The translations under genes and the position numbers were made by a program. Below, in pieces: positions 42,924 through 50,141 of a stretch of 50,141 nucleotides of DNA (positions within the stretch are counted from its first letter, which is position 1; each line of letters starts with the position of its first letter). The notes beneath the pieces are model-generated. The model was given only the letters and a program-made list of their open reading frames with translations. It was not told the DNA's origin and made no database searches. Source of the DNA: CANLBN01 sp050633825 (GTDB lineage Bacteria > Pseudomonadota > Gammaproteobacteria > Pseudomonadales > Cellvibrionaceae); contig JBOEHG010000017.1 of assembly GCA_050633825.1 (NCBI GenBank), positions 1-50,141 of the forward strand, in the 5' to 3' direction.

Positions 42924-43249
42924 GCCGATCAACTTCGACTAACAATTAGCGGATAACCGTTTATCGAAAACATCCATCGACGATAATCGCACCAATATAG
43001 AACATAAAATAAATTAAAGCACTTTATTGGGGCGCACATCAAAGTGTAGCCACAATACTAATTAAAATCACCGCACTATAAACACCTATCGACACCCACT
43101 CTAATCAAGCTATGCACCGTTTTTAAGCCATCGGATACTCATTGACAAAGGCTGGAATAAAATTTGCTATGGCTTTAGCCTCAGGTATCGGGCAAAGCCC
43201 GACAATTGATCAATTAATTTAATAAGACAAAACTGGAGTAATCTTCAAC
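42924..43249. other. Intergenic region before GSII
   Basis: 326 nt without a gene. It contains the sigma-54 promoter-like sequence at 43153-43168 and GCACC half-sites near 42987 and 43111 of the sort bound by NtrC. I see no terminator of strength for the phosphatase gene. Confidence 0.5.
43153..43168 (+). promoter_or_regulatory. Putative sigma-54 promoter of the GSII gene
   Basis: TGGAATAAAATTTGCT carries the -24 GG and -12 GC separated by the required 10 nt, with TTGCT intact; the -24 element departs from TGGCAC at the CAC. The GSII ATG is 82 nt further on. This is consistent with NtrC control. Confidence 0.55.
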
Positions 43250-44266
43250 ATGAAAAGTAAGTTGGAATATATCTGGCTTGACGGTTATACGCCGACCCAA
43301 AGCCTTCGCAGTAAAACTATGGTCCGTAACGATTTCGGTGGTACTCTTGCAGAGTGCCCAATGTGGTCATTTGATGGTAGTTCAACTGAACAAGCCGATG
43401 GTAGCGATTCCGATTGCTTACTTAAGCCTGTTGCAATCATTCCCGATCCCGATCGCAAAAACTCATACTTAGTAATGACTGAAGTATTAAATGCTGACGG
43501 TACAGCTCACGTATCTAACGGTCGTGCAACAATCGATGAAGCCGATGATGATGATGATTTCTGGTTCGGTTTCGAACAAGAGTACTTTTTGTGGGATCCT
43601 ACAACTGAACTTCCCCCCGGCTTCCCAGCTAATGGTTTCCCAGCACCACAAGGTCCTTACTACTGTTCAGTCGGTGCGAAAAACGCTTACTGCCGTGACA
43701 TCATTGAAGAGCACTTTGACCTCTGTTTAGAAGCAGGCTTAAACGTTGAAGGCATCAATGCTGAAGTAGCTGCTGGCCAGTGGGAATTCCAAATCTTTGC
43801 CAAAGGTGCCAAACGCGCTGGTGATGAGATCTGGTTGGCTCGCTACCTACTTGAACGCACAGCTGAAAAATACGGCTTGGCGATCAATTACCATCCTAAG
43901 CCTCTGGGCGATACCGATTGGAATGGCTCAGGCATGCACGCTAACTTCTCTAACAAGGTTATGCGTGAATCAGGTAAAGAAGAGACTTTCACCAAAATCT
44001 GTGAAGAATTTGGCAAGAACATTGAGCGTTGCATGAGTGTCTATGGCGCGCATAATGAACAACGCTTGACGGGTAAGCACGAAACTCAATCTATTGACCA
44101 ATACAGCTACGGTGTTTCTGACCGTGGTGCGTCAATCCGCATCCCTATCGGTACAGTTGAAGATGGCTGGAAAGGCCGTTTGGAAGATCGTCGTACCTCT
44201 TCTAATGCTGATCCATACAAGGTTGCAGCTGTTATAGTTCAGGTAACTAACGAAGCTGGCGTTTAA
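43250..44266 (+). CDS. glnII: Glutamine synthetase type II (eukaryotic-type GSII)
   Basis: ATP-dependent amidation of glutamate. The 338 residues match the GSII family: N-terminal beta-grasp domain (LEYIWLDGYTPTQSLRSKT), WSFDGSS, the EQEYFL segment, INAEVAAGQWEFQI, and NGSGMHANFS. It lacks the adenylylation region of GSI, and its subunits form decamers. A sigma-54 promoter-like box is upstream. A strong terminator follows, and glnA of the other family is next. GSII in proteobacteria is often the nitrogen-limitation isozyme. Confidence 0.95.
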   Translation: MKSKLEYIWLDGYTPTQSLRSKTMVRNDFGGTLAECPMWSFDGSSTEQADGSDSDCLLKPVAIIPDPDRKNSYLVMTEVLNADGTAHVSNGRATIDEADDDDDFWFGFEQEYFLWDPTTELPPGFPANGFPAPQGPYYCSVGAKNAYCRDIIEEHFDLCLEAGLNVEGINAEVAAGQWEFQIFAKGAKRAGDEIWLARYLLERTAEKYGLAINYHPKPLGDTDWNGSGMHANFSNKVMRESGKEETFTKICEEFGKNIERCMSVYGAHNEQRLTGKHETQSIDQYSYGVSDRGASIRIPIGTVEDGWKGRLEDRRTSSNADPYKVAAVIVQVTNEAGV

Positions 44267-44290
44267 GTAAGCGCTTATACTGGCAATACG

Positions 44291-44318
44291 AAAAACCGGG
44301 GCAATGCTCCGGTTTTTT
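44291..44318 (+). terminator. Rho-independent terminator after GSII
   Basis: A-tract, stem CCGG(G)/(T)CCGG around a GCAATGC loop, then six T residues; 25 nt after the GSII stop. Confidence 0.85.
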
Positions 44319-44546
44319 ATTTGAGTATTATATTTTCACACCCCCAGCCTTAATCATCAGGGCACCAGTACGCACCACAAATAATCAATGTGGGCACTTC
44401 CACAGGCCTTTATCTGTGGTATATTCCGCGTGCATTTAGGGCAGCCCGTAACATGGGCCACCAATGCCCGATTACTCAATGTAATACTCATTGGCAATCA
44501 ACATTCAATATAACCTATTAGCAAATGCCATTTCGGAGGACTAACA

Positions 44547-45953
44547 ATGTCGGCAAATACTCTTGGCCTAATTAACGAAAGCGAAGCAAAGTGGGTTGAC
44601 CTGCGCTTCACAGACACCAAAGGTAAAGAACAACACGTATCCATACCTGTTCATGAAGTTGAAGAAGATTTTTTCACAGAAGGTAAAATGTTCGACGGCT
44701 CATCTATTGCCGGCTGGAAAGGTATTAACGAATCAGACATGATCTTAATGCCAGATGACACCACTGCCATTCTTGATCCATTTACCGATGAGCCAACCGT
44801 TATCGTACGTTGCAGCATTGTTGAACCATCAACAGGTGAAGGCTATAACCGTGACCCACGCTCTATCGCCCAGCGCGCAGAAGCGTATTTAAAATCAACC
44901 GGTCTTGGCGATGAAGCTTTCTTCGGTCCTGAGCCAGAATTTTTCGTATTTGACGATGTAAAGTGGAGCTCAGATATGTCTGGCGCTTCATACAAAATCA
45001 ATTCAGAAGAAGCCGCATGGTCATCTGACAGCAGCTTTGCTGATGGTAATATGGGTCACCGCCCAGGTGTTAAAGGGGGTTACTTCCCGGTTCCACCGGT
45101 TGACTCTTTGCATGACATCCGTGCTGCTATGTGTGGCGCCATGGAAGCCATGGGCCTATATATTGAAGTACACCACCATGAAGTAGGCACTGCAGGCCAA
45201 TGTGAAATCGGTGTTGGCGCGAACACGCTAACCAAAAAAGCGGATGAAGTGCAGATCCTTAAATACTGTGTACACAACGTTGCTCACGCTTACGGCAAAA
45301 CAGCGACCTTTATGCCAAAACCATTAGTTGGTGATAACGGTAGTGGTATGCACGTTCACCAATCTTTCGTCAAAGATGGAGTTAACCAGTTCGCGGGCGA
45401 CGCCTACGCTGGATTAAGTGAAACAGCACTTTATTACATTGGCGGTATTATCAAACACGCTAAAGCACTGAATGCTTTCTGTAACGCATCAACCAACTCA
45501 TACAAGCGTCTGGTACCGGGTTTTGAAGCACCGGTTATTCTTGCTTATTCAGCACGTAACCGTTCTGCCTCTATCCGTATCCCATACGTGACTTCACCTA
45601 AAGGCAAGCGTATTGAAACTCGCTTCCCAGATCCAACCGCGAACCCATACTTGGCATTTGCAGCCTTGTTGATGGCTGGCCTTGACGGTGTTAAAAACCA
45701 AATTCACCCTGGTGATTCTGCAGATAAAGATTTGTATGACCTACCACCAGAAGAATTAGCGGAATACCCAACCGTATGTGCCACTTTCGACGAAGCATTA
45801 GAAGCATTGAATGCAGATCGTGAGTTCTTAACCACTGGCGGTGTATTTGATAACGATATGATCGATGCTTATATCGAGCTCAAGAAAGAAGAAATCGAAA
45901 CACTGAACATGACGACTCACCCTGTTGAGTTCGAAATGTACTACTCGGTTTAA
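44547..45953 (+). CDS. glnA: Glutamine synthetase type I
   Basis: Dodecameric glutamine synthetase that assimilates ammonia. The 468 residues show KMFDGSSIAGWKGI, EPEFFVFDDVKW, NGSGMHVHQSF and the active-site region RNRSASIRIPY. Tyr397 in DLYDLPPEE is the adenylylation site, so GlnE-type control is expected. GGAGG precedes the ATG. A possible tandem GCACCA pair (44362-44377) lies upstream. ntrB and ntrC follow after a terminator, the standard glnA-ntrBC order. Confidence 0.98.
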   Translation: MSANTLGLINESEAKWVDLRFTDTKGKEQHVSIPVHEVEEDFFTEGKMFDGSSIAGWKGINESDMILMPDDTTAILDPFTDEPTVIVRCSIVEPSTGEGYNRDPRSIAQRAEAYLKSTGLGDEAFFGPEPEFFVFDDVKWSSDMSGASYKINSEEAAWSSDSSFADGNMGHRPGVKGGYFPVPPVDSLHDIRAAMCGAMEAMGLYIEVHHHEVGTAGQCEIGVGANTLTKKADEVQILKYCVHNVAHAYGKTATFMPKPLVGDNGSGMHVHQSFVKDGVNQFAGDAYAGLSETALYYIGGIIKHAKALNAFCNASTNSYKRLVPGFEAPVILAYSARNRSASIRIPYVTSPKGKRIETRFPDPTANPYLAFAALLMAGLDGVKNQIHPGDSADKDLYDLPPEELAEYPTVCATFDEALEALNADREFLTTGGVFDNDMIDAYIELKKEEIETLNMTTHPVEFEMYYSV

Positions 45954-45991
45954 GGAAAGCGCAGTTACTCTCTTAAGGAAGTAAACAGCTT

Positions 45992-46019
45992 AAAAACCCG
46001 GTTTATACCGGGTTTTTTT
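45992..46019 (+). terminator. Rho-independent terminator after glnA
   Basis: AAAAA plus stem CCCGGT/ACCGGG with a TTAT loop and a run of seven T; about 40 nt after the glnA stop. Confidence 0.9.
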
Positions 46020-46141
46020 ATGCCAAAAAAAATCATCAATCTATCAAACAAAGCTCAAAATTGAGTAGCCTTAGAATTGGGTAAACTTAACAAGGAAATA
46101 ATTCGATTCACGCACTATTAGTTACACCCCTCACAAACAAC

Positions 46142-46156
46142 GCACCATTTTGAGGC
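46142..46156 (+). promoter_or_regulatory. Putative NtrC binding site
   Basis: GCACCATTTTGAGGC has a perfect left half-site GCACCA and a partial right half-site (TGAGGC for TGGTGC). It lies about 65 nt upstream of the sigma-54 box, an enhancer-like position. Confidence 0.4.
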
Positions 46157-46220
46157 ATAACTGCTCGCTCGTACTTCAAATCAAGCCTATAATAATGAGG
46201 AAGCCTTCAATATACGGGGC

Positions 46221-46236
46221 TGGCGTAGTTTTTGCT
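46221..46236 (+). promoter_or_regulatory. Putative sigma-54 promoter of ntrBC
   Basis: TGGCGTAGTTTTTGCT matches the -24/-12 consensus closely: TGGC, then 10 nt between GG and GC, and TTGCT. It is 155 nt before the preferred ntrB start. Confidence 0.7.
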
Positions 46237-46391
46237 ATTGTATTTCAATTGATATTAAGGAGAACAATTCAGGGCATATACATCAGCAAAATTGCCTTTT
46301 TGCACTGATTAAAGGCAAATGCTCGGAATTCATTACGATAAAAATGTTACTAGGCCGTTTCATTAAAAAAAGTACCGATTTACAGGGCATT

Positions 46392-47465
46392 ATGGGCACA
46401 AACACCCACGACTTTAAACAATTGCTCGATAGCTTAACAACCGCCGTGATGATGGTGGATGATCAACTGCGCCTACTGCATACCAACCCCGCGTGTGAAA
46501 CACTCCTACAAATTAGCTTAAACCACGTCTATGGCGCACACATCAATACCTTTTTCCATGAGTCAGACAATGCTCTAGAGAAAATGACAAAAGTGCTTTC
46601 CGATAGCTCACTTTATACAAAGCGTAAGGCCAAATGGCGCCTGCACAACGATAAGTATATTACTGTCGACTACACCGTAACGCCGCTGATTGAGACTAAG
46701 CAAATTCTATTTGAAGTTCAACCCCTCGACCGACTACTTCAAATCAGTCGAGAAGAGGCCATGATCGCCTCGCAAGACACAACACGCAATCTTGTCCGAG
46801 GACTTGCACATGAAGTCAAAAACCCCTTAGGCGGGATTCGTGGAGCAGCACAGTTGCTTGATAAAGAGCTCGATGAAATCAGCAATAATCCTGAACTAAA
46901 AGAATACACCAGTGTTATTATTTCTGAATCCGACCGCCTGCGTAATCTGGTCGATAGAATGCTCGGGCCCCGTCAACCCACCAATTTTGAGCCCGTCAAT
47001 ATTCACGAAGTCCTAGAGCGTGTGATCACACTGATCAAGGCGGAAACCAAAGGCAGCATCAAATTACAGCGCAACTATGACCCCAGTATCCCAGACATTG
47101 ACGGCGATCTGGAGCTGCTGATACAAGCCCTACTCAACATTGTGCGCAACGCCAAACAAGCGCTGGATAACCAAAGCAGCAATAACAGCCCAACAATAGA
47201 TCTCGGCACACGTATTCAACGGCAATTTACCATTGGGCGTAAACACTACCCTCTGGTTTGCTGCATCACGATTACCGATAACGGGCCGGGTATCCCCGAA
47301 GAACTTATTCAGGATATTTTTTATCCGATGATTTCCGGTCGTGCCGAAGGAACTGGACTTGGCCTATCCATCTCACAACAGCTTATCAACCAACACAAAG
47401 GCTTAATCGAATGCGCCAGCGAACCCGGCCATACACGATTTTCCATTTATATTCCTCTGGGGTAA
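46392..47465 (+). CDS. ntrB: Nitrogen regulation sensor kinase NtrB
   Basis: Cytosolic histidine kinase/phosphatase that, with PII, controls NtrC phosphorylation. A PAS domain occupies residues about 8-110, the H-box reads LAHEVKNPLGGIRGAAQLL, and the ATP region has NIVRNAKQAL and DNGPGIP, then GTGLGLSIS. The frame is open from ATG 46344, giving 373 residues, but that start has no ribosome site; the ATG at 46392 has AGGG just upstream and matches the family N-terminus (357 residues). It overlaps no gene; ntrC starts 6 nt after the stop. Confidence 0.95.
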   Translation: MGTNTHDFKQLLDSLTTAVMMVDDQLRLLHTNPACETLLQISLNHVYGAHINTFFHESDNALEKMTKVLSDSSLYTKRKAKWRLHNDKYITVDYTVTPLIETKQILFEVQPLDRLLQISREEAMIASQDTTRNLVRGLAHEVKNPLGGIRGAAQLLDKELDEISNNPELKEYTSVIISESDRLRNLVDRMLGPRQPTNFEPVNIHEVLERVITLIKAETKGSIKLQRNYDPSIPDIDGDLELLIQALLNIVRNAKQALDNQSSNNSPTIDLGTRIQRQFTIGRKHYPLVCCITITDNGPGIPEELIQDIFYPMISGRAEGTGLGLSISQQLINQHKGLIECASEPGHTRFSIYIPLG

Positions 47466-47471
47466 ACGTAC

Positions 47472-48926
47472 ATGATGTCCTCCACTGAACCTGTCACCAT
47501 ACAACCCACACAATCGCGTACCATCTGGATCGTAGATGATGATCGCTCTATTCGCTGGGTCCTAGAAAAAGCATTAGAAAAAGAAGGTTTATTGGTATCA
47601 ACTTTCGACAGTGGTGACGCTGCACTCAAACAACTGCGCAACAACGAAAAACCAGCAGCCATTGTTAGCGATGTACGTATGCCAGGCATGGATGGCTTGG
47701 ATTTACTCAACATTCTGCAATCCGATTTTCCTGGATTACCGGTCATTATCATGACAGCTCACTCAGACCTCGATAGTGCCGTTGCCGCCTACAAAGGGGG
47801 CGCATTTGAATACCTGCCCAAGCCTTTCGATGTCGATGAAGCCGTCGCAGTAACACGTAGAGCATTGGCACACTCAGAAGAAAACTTGGTCGAAGCCGTT
47901 AAACCAGCCACTGAAATCGACAGCGAAATCATTGGTGAAGCACCTGCTATGCAGGAAGTCTTTAGAGCCATTGGCCGCCTTTCACAGTCGAATATCACCG
48001 TATTGATCAATGGCGAGTCAGGGACAGGTAAAGAACTTGTTGCGCAAGCCCTACACCGTCATAGCCCACGTAAACAGAATCGATTTATCGCACTGAATAT
48101 GGCAGCTATTCCTCGAGACCTTATTGAGTCAGAACTCTTTGGTCACGAAAAAGGAGCGTTTACCGGCGCAGCCAACCAGCGCCAAGGGCGCTTTGAACAA
48201 GCTGACGGTGGCACCCTGTTTTTGGATGAAATTGGTGATATGCCTGCAGAAACACAAACACGTCTATTGCGCGTACTGGCGGATGGCGAGTTTTACCGTG
48301 TAGGTGGACATACCCCCGTTAAAGTGGATGTCCGCATTATTGCCGCCACCCATCAAAATCTCGAGCAACTGGTAGAAGAAAACCGCTTCCGTGAGGATCT
48401 TTTTCATCGCCTCAATGTGATTCGCATTCATATCCCCAAACTAGCCGAACGACGGGAAGACATTCCAAAACTCACCCAATACTTTTTCCAAAAAGCAGCA
48501 AAAGACCTTAATGTTGAACCTAAAATTCTGCTGGCCGATACAGAAAACTACCTCTGTGGCCTTGCGTGGCCGGGTAATGTACGCCAATTAGAAAATACGG
48601 CTCGGTGGATTACCGTTATGGCCTCTGGCCGTGAAATCCATATTGACGACCTACCACCAGAATTACTCGAAAAACAAAATCAGGACGCACCCGCAGGCGA
48701 CTGGGAGAAATCATTAAGAAATTGGGCCGATCAGGCATTGGCAAGAGGTCAAAAAAATATTCTAGATCAAGCGGTGCCCGCGTTTGAGCATGCACTCATT
48801 GAAATCGCGCTAAAACACACCTCGGGTCGCAAACGAGATGCTGCCGACTTGCTCGGCTGGGGACGTAATACATTGACACGTAAGCTCAAAGAGCTGGGTA
48901 TCCAAACGAACAACAGTGAAGAGTGA
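47472..48926 (+). CDS. ntrC: Nitrogen regulation response regulator NtrC
   Basis: Sigma-54 activator. The 484 residues comprise a receiver domain (phospho-acceptor D67 in AIVSDVRMPG), a central AAA+ domain with Walker A GESGTGKE, the sigma-54-contacting GAFTGA loop (in EKGAFTGAANQR) and Walker B LFLDEIGD, and a C-terminal Fis-type helix-turn-helix (AADLLGWGRNTLTRKLKELG). Full length and intact. Follows ntrB by 6 nt. Its likely targets here include the glnA, GSII and ntrBC promoters. Confidence 0.97.
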   Translation: MMSSTEPVTIQPTQSRTIWIVDDDRSIRWVLEKALEKEGLLVSTFDSGDAALKQLRNNEKPAAIVSDVRMPGMDGLDLLNILQSDFPGLPVIIMTAHSDLDSAVAAYKGGAFEYLPKPFDVDEAVAVTRRALAHSEENLVEAVKPATEIDSEIIGEAPAMQEVFRAIGRLSQSNITVLINGESGTGKELVAQALHRHSPRKQNRFIALNMAAIPRDLIESELFGHEKGAFTGAANQRQGRFEQADGGTLFLDEIGDMPAETQTRLLRVLADGEFYRVGGHTPVKVDVRIIAATHQNLEQLVEENRFREDLFHRLNVIRIHIPKLAERREDIPKLTQYFFQKAAKDLNVEPKILLADTENYLCGLAWPGNVRQLENTARWITVMASGREIHIDDLPPELLEKQNQDAPAGDWEKSLRNWADQALARGQKNILDQAVPAFEHALIEIALKHTSGRKRDAADLLGWGRNTLTRKLKELGIQTNNSEE

Positions 48927-48939
48927 TTCTTCACTGTTG
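48911..48939 (+). terminator. Stem-loop at the end of ntrC
   Basis: Perfect 12-bp stem CAACAGTGAAGA/TCTTCACTGTTG with a GTGAT loop, overlapping the last codons of ntrC. It lacks a clear T-tract, so it may work as a partial terminator or an RNA-stabilising end. Confidence 0.6.
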
Positions 48940-48953
48940 GTTCTACGCAATAA

Positions 48954-49157
48954 TTAATGGACTTCTTCGTAGAAGTGCTCAGAAATAGAATAGATCAACT
49001 GACCTATTGTATTTTGGCAGGCCTCCAAATCTCCAGACGATAACGACATATATGCGTTATCTGCCAATAATGTTGCTTTTGACAGCATCTGCTCACTCTC
49101 AGCCAGCCGCTGCTCGATTGTTTCTACCTGTAATTTAATTTCGTTTATATCTGCCAT
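48954..49157 (-). CDS. Small coiled-coil protein, unknown
   Basis: A 67-residue protein, mostly helical: EIKLQVETIEQRLAESEQML is a likely coiled coil, with a second helix containing two close aspartate/cysteine positions (DLEACQNTIGQ). It resembles SlyX-like small helical proteins in size only; I do not recognise it. Convergent with ntrC with the stem-loop between. Confidence 0.5.
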   Translation of the reverse strand: MADINEIKLQVETIEQRLAESEQMLSKATLLADNAYMSLSSGDLEACQNTIGQLIYSISEHFYEEVH

Positions 49158-49386
49158 CTTTATCGCCCTATATCACTCTAAGCCTTCCTATCATCCGCGT
49201 GGCAAGGCCTAACGCTGTTAATACAACCCATAATGACAAGCCTATAATTAATCTAAGTGAAGTTATTTTTCACCACCGATAATAAGGTGCTATTACGTGT
49301 TGGCGTTTTTATAGCAAACCTTTTTTTTAGCTCAAAGGCTTTTTTGCTATGAATTTTTGCATAAACCAAAACAAGTCTAATTTTCA

Positions 49387-49404
49387 CTATGCAAACCTGC
49401 ATAG
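49387..49404. promoter_or_regulatory. TATGCA inverted repeat
   Basis: CTATGCA-AACC-TGCATAG, perfect 7-bp arms. Related words occur at 49346-49363 (GCTATGAA, TTGCATAA), 49981-49996 and 50021-50026. Possible operator family. Confidence 0.4.
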
Positions 49405-49980
49405 AAAATAAAAACCTTTTAAATCAAACAGATAAGGAGAAAATTTTTAAAACCCAGTATAGACAACATTCAGTAAACCCTATAAAAAAAACCGCGTGAA
49501 TAGAGCCTAAAACTGAAAGAACGCACACTTTTCCGACGCCAGAGGTCAATCAGTACAGAGTTTTTTGTTGTTTTAGGCGTCATAAATAATGAGCACTTGT
49601 TGAAAATGACGACAGAACTACTCATAAGGCCAAAAAGCCGATTCAACAACTACTTTTCACATCGCCTGCTGCCTTTTTAAACAAAATGATGAATCAGCAC
49701 CTTCAAGTCATCTCAAAAACAACTCATACCGCCAATACAAACTAACACCAGCCCTTACCTCCACAAACAGCTGCTCTTAACAAAAATGGCACAAAAAACA
49801 ACATAAAAGTCATTAAATTCAACTAATTGTCGCCTTTTACGTGATTTTTTATTTCCATCTACTACGTTTATTGATGTGCCACATATTCTCTGCTTAAGCG
49901 ACAGCCGTTCTGAATGTAAAACGTTTTCAGCAGAAAACCGTGCCATTTTTTTATGTAACTCCCCCGAAAGCATTCCCCCC

Positions 49981-49996
49981 TATGCATCTATGCATA
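49981..49996. promoter_or_regulatory. Tandem TATGCAT motifs upstream of the FabH-like gene
   Basis: TATGCAT-C-TATGCATA; both copies contain the palindrome ATGCAT. The site is 70-86 nt before the ATG at 50067, a promoter-proximal position. Confidence 0.4.
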
Positions 49997-50044
49997 AGAA
50001 TCAAACAGCATATTTTCTGTTATGCAATTTTAAATAAAACAAAA

Positions 50045-50066
50045 AACGTAATGAGGTCAATACGTT
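50045..50066 (+). promoter_or_regulatory. Hairpin with the ribosome binding site in its loop
   Basis: AACGTA (50045-50050) pairs with TACGTT (50061-50066); the 10-nt loop holds the GAGG Shine-Dalgarno, and the ATG follows immediately. Confidence 0.4.
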
Positions 50067-50141
50067 ATGAATACATATATTTCAGCAATAGATTATTACT
50101 TACCAAACCAAGTTGTTAAAACTCGTGACATGATGGCGGAA
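50067..50141 (+). CDS. 3-oxoacyl-ACP synthase III-like protein (partial)
   Basis: Only the first 25 codons are in the window (MNTYISAIDYYLPNQVVKTR and five more residues). The ISAIDYYLPNQVV segment is like the N-terminus of FabH and its relatives, which start a Claisen condensation from acyl-CoA or acyl-ACP. Start chosen because the earlier ATG at 50051 runs into a stop, and GAGG lies upstream. The gene continues beyond the end; with so little sequence, paralogues for fatty acid, alkyl quinolone or polyketide synthesis cannot be separated. Confidence 0.6.
   Translation, partial: MNTYISAIDYYLPNQVVKTRDMMAE

Larger units (their letters stand above)
45954..46391. other. Intergenic region between glnA and ntrB
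   Basis: Gene-free. Holds the glnA terminator, an NtrC-site-like GCACCA...GGCA element and a good sigma-54 promoter match; otherwise unremarkable. Confidence 0.6.
49158..50066. other. Long non-coding region before the FabH-like gene
   Basis: About 900 nt, AT-rich, with no ORF I would call. It contains TATGCA-type repeats at both ends, a pair of competing stem possibilities around 49505-49581, and a hairpin at the gene start. A large regulatory region or a small RNA could be here. Confidence 0.55.

Noticed and set aside
44321..44546. Sigma-54 promoter for glnA
   Set aside because: No GG-N10-GC pair with a proper TTGC element was found; TTGGCAATCAACATTC has TC where GC is needed.
49755..49973. 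72-codon minus-strand frame in the long intergenic region
   Set aside because: No ribosome binding site seen, no family likeness, composition like the surrounding non-coding DNA.
1..50141. tRNA, rRNA, CRISPR or insertion sequence
   Set aside because: No cloverleaf, rRNA-like segment, regularly spaced repeat array or transposase was recognised on either strand by reading.

Overview
This 50-kb window looks like part of the chromosome of a marine gammaproteobacterium. The basis is a set of family-level matches: an Epd-type E4P dehydrogenase next to pgk and a class II aldolase, hisE-tatABC, glnA-ntrBC, a proteobacterial dedicated sortase system, and Gly-rich lipoproteins. A cellvibrionalean (Spongiibacteraceae-like) host is my guess; no rRNA is present to test it. 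I saw no tRNA, rRNA, CRISPR array, transposase or phage gene.

Layout. 1-5.9 kb: a co-directional central carbon cluster, tkt-epd-(small periplasmic DUF4124 protein)-pgk-fba, closed by a terminator. 5.9-10 kb: secreted DUF302 protein, a duplicated membrane protein, a DUF808/YedI protein, a PilZ protein and an alpha/beta hydrolase. 10-14.1 kb: gpmI behind a 25-bp palindrome, a small HELVHH protein on the other strand, then hisE-tatA-tatB-tatC. 14.1-17.3 kb: three small VOC (glyoxalase-fold) proteins, a WYL regulator, a YCII protein and two small membrane proteins. 17.3-23.2 kb, mostly minus strand: dtd, a DsbA-like protein, an HD-GYP phosphodiesterase, proline iminopeptidase, tag (plus strand) and a pentapeptide-repeat/class III cyclase fusion.

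23.3-33.8 kb is the most interesting stretch. It holds a complete-looking dedicated sortase system: histidine kinase and response regulator on the minus strand, and, divergently, a VIT/vWA sortase target and its class GN sortase. The OmpA-like partner PdsO lies about 4 kb further on. Between sortase and PdsO sits a cassette made of a lipase without signal peptide, two nearly identical exported DUF6795-like proteins, a small membrane protein and an exported ankyrin protein. I read this as a probable lipase effector with duplicated periplasmic immunity proteins. A dense array of short perfect hairpins separates the ankyrin gene from pdsO.

34-37.9 kb: a beta-propeller lipoprotein with an 11-G tract in its coding sequence, two small unknown proteins, and a GMC flavoprotein dehydrogenase translationally coupled to a small subunit with a twin-arginine signal (the Tat translocase itself is encoded at 12.8-14.1 kb). 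37.9-43 kb: typA, two small proteins, and a soluble Ser/Thr kinase next to a PP2C phosphatase. 43-49 kb is a nitrogen-assimilation block: a eukaryotic-type GSII, a classical GSI (glnA), then ntrB and ntrC, with sigma-54 promoter-like sequences in front of GSII and ntrB. The last 0.9 kb is non-coding with repeated TATGCA-type motifs and ends in the first 25 codons of a FabH-like ketoacyl synthase.
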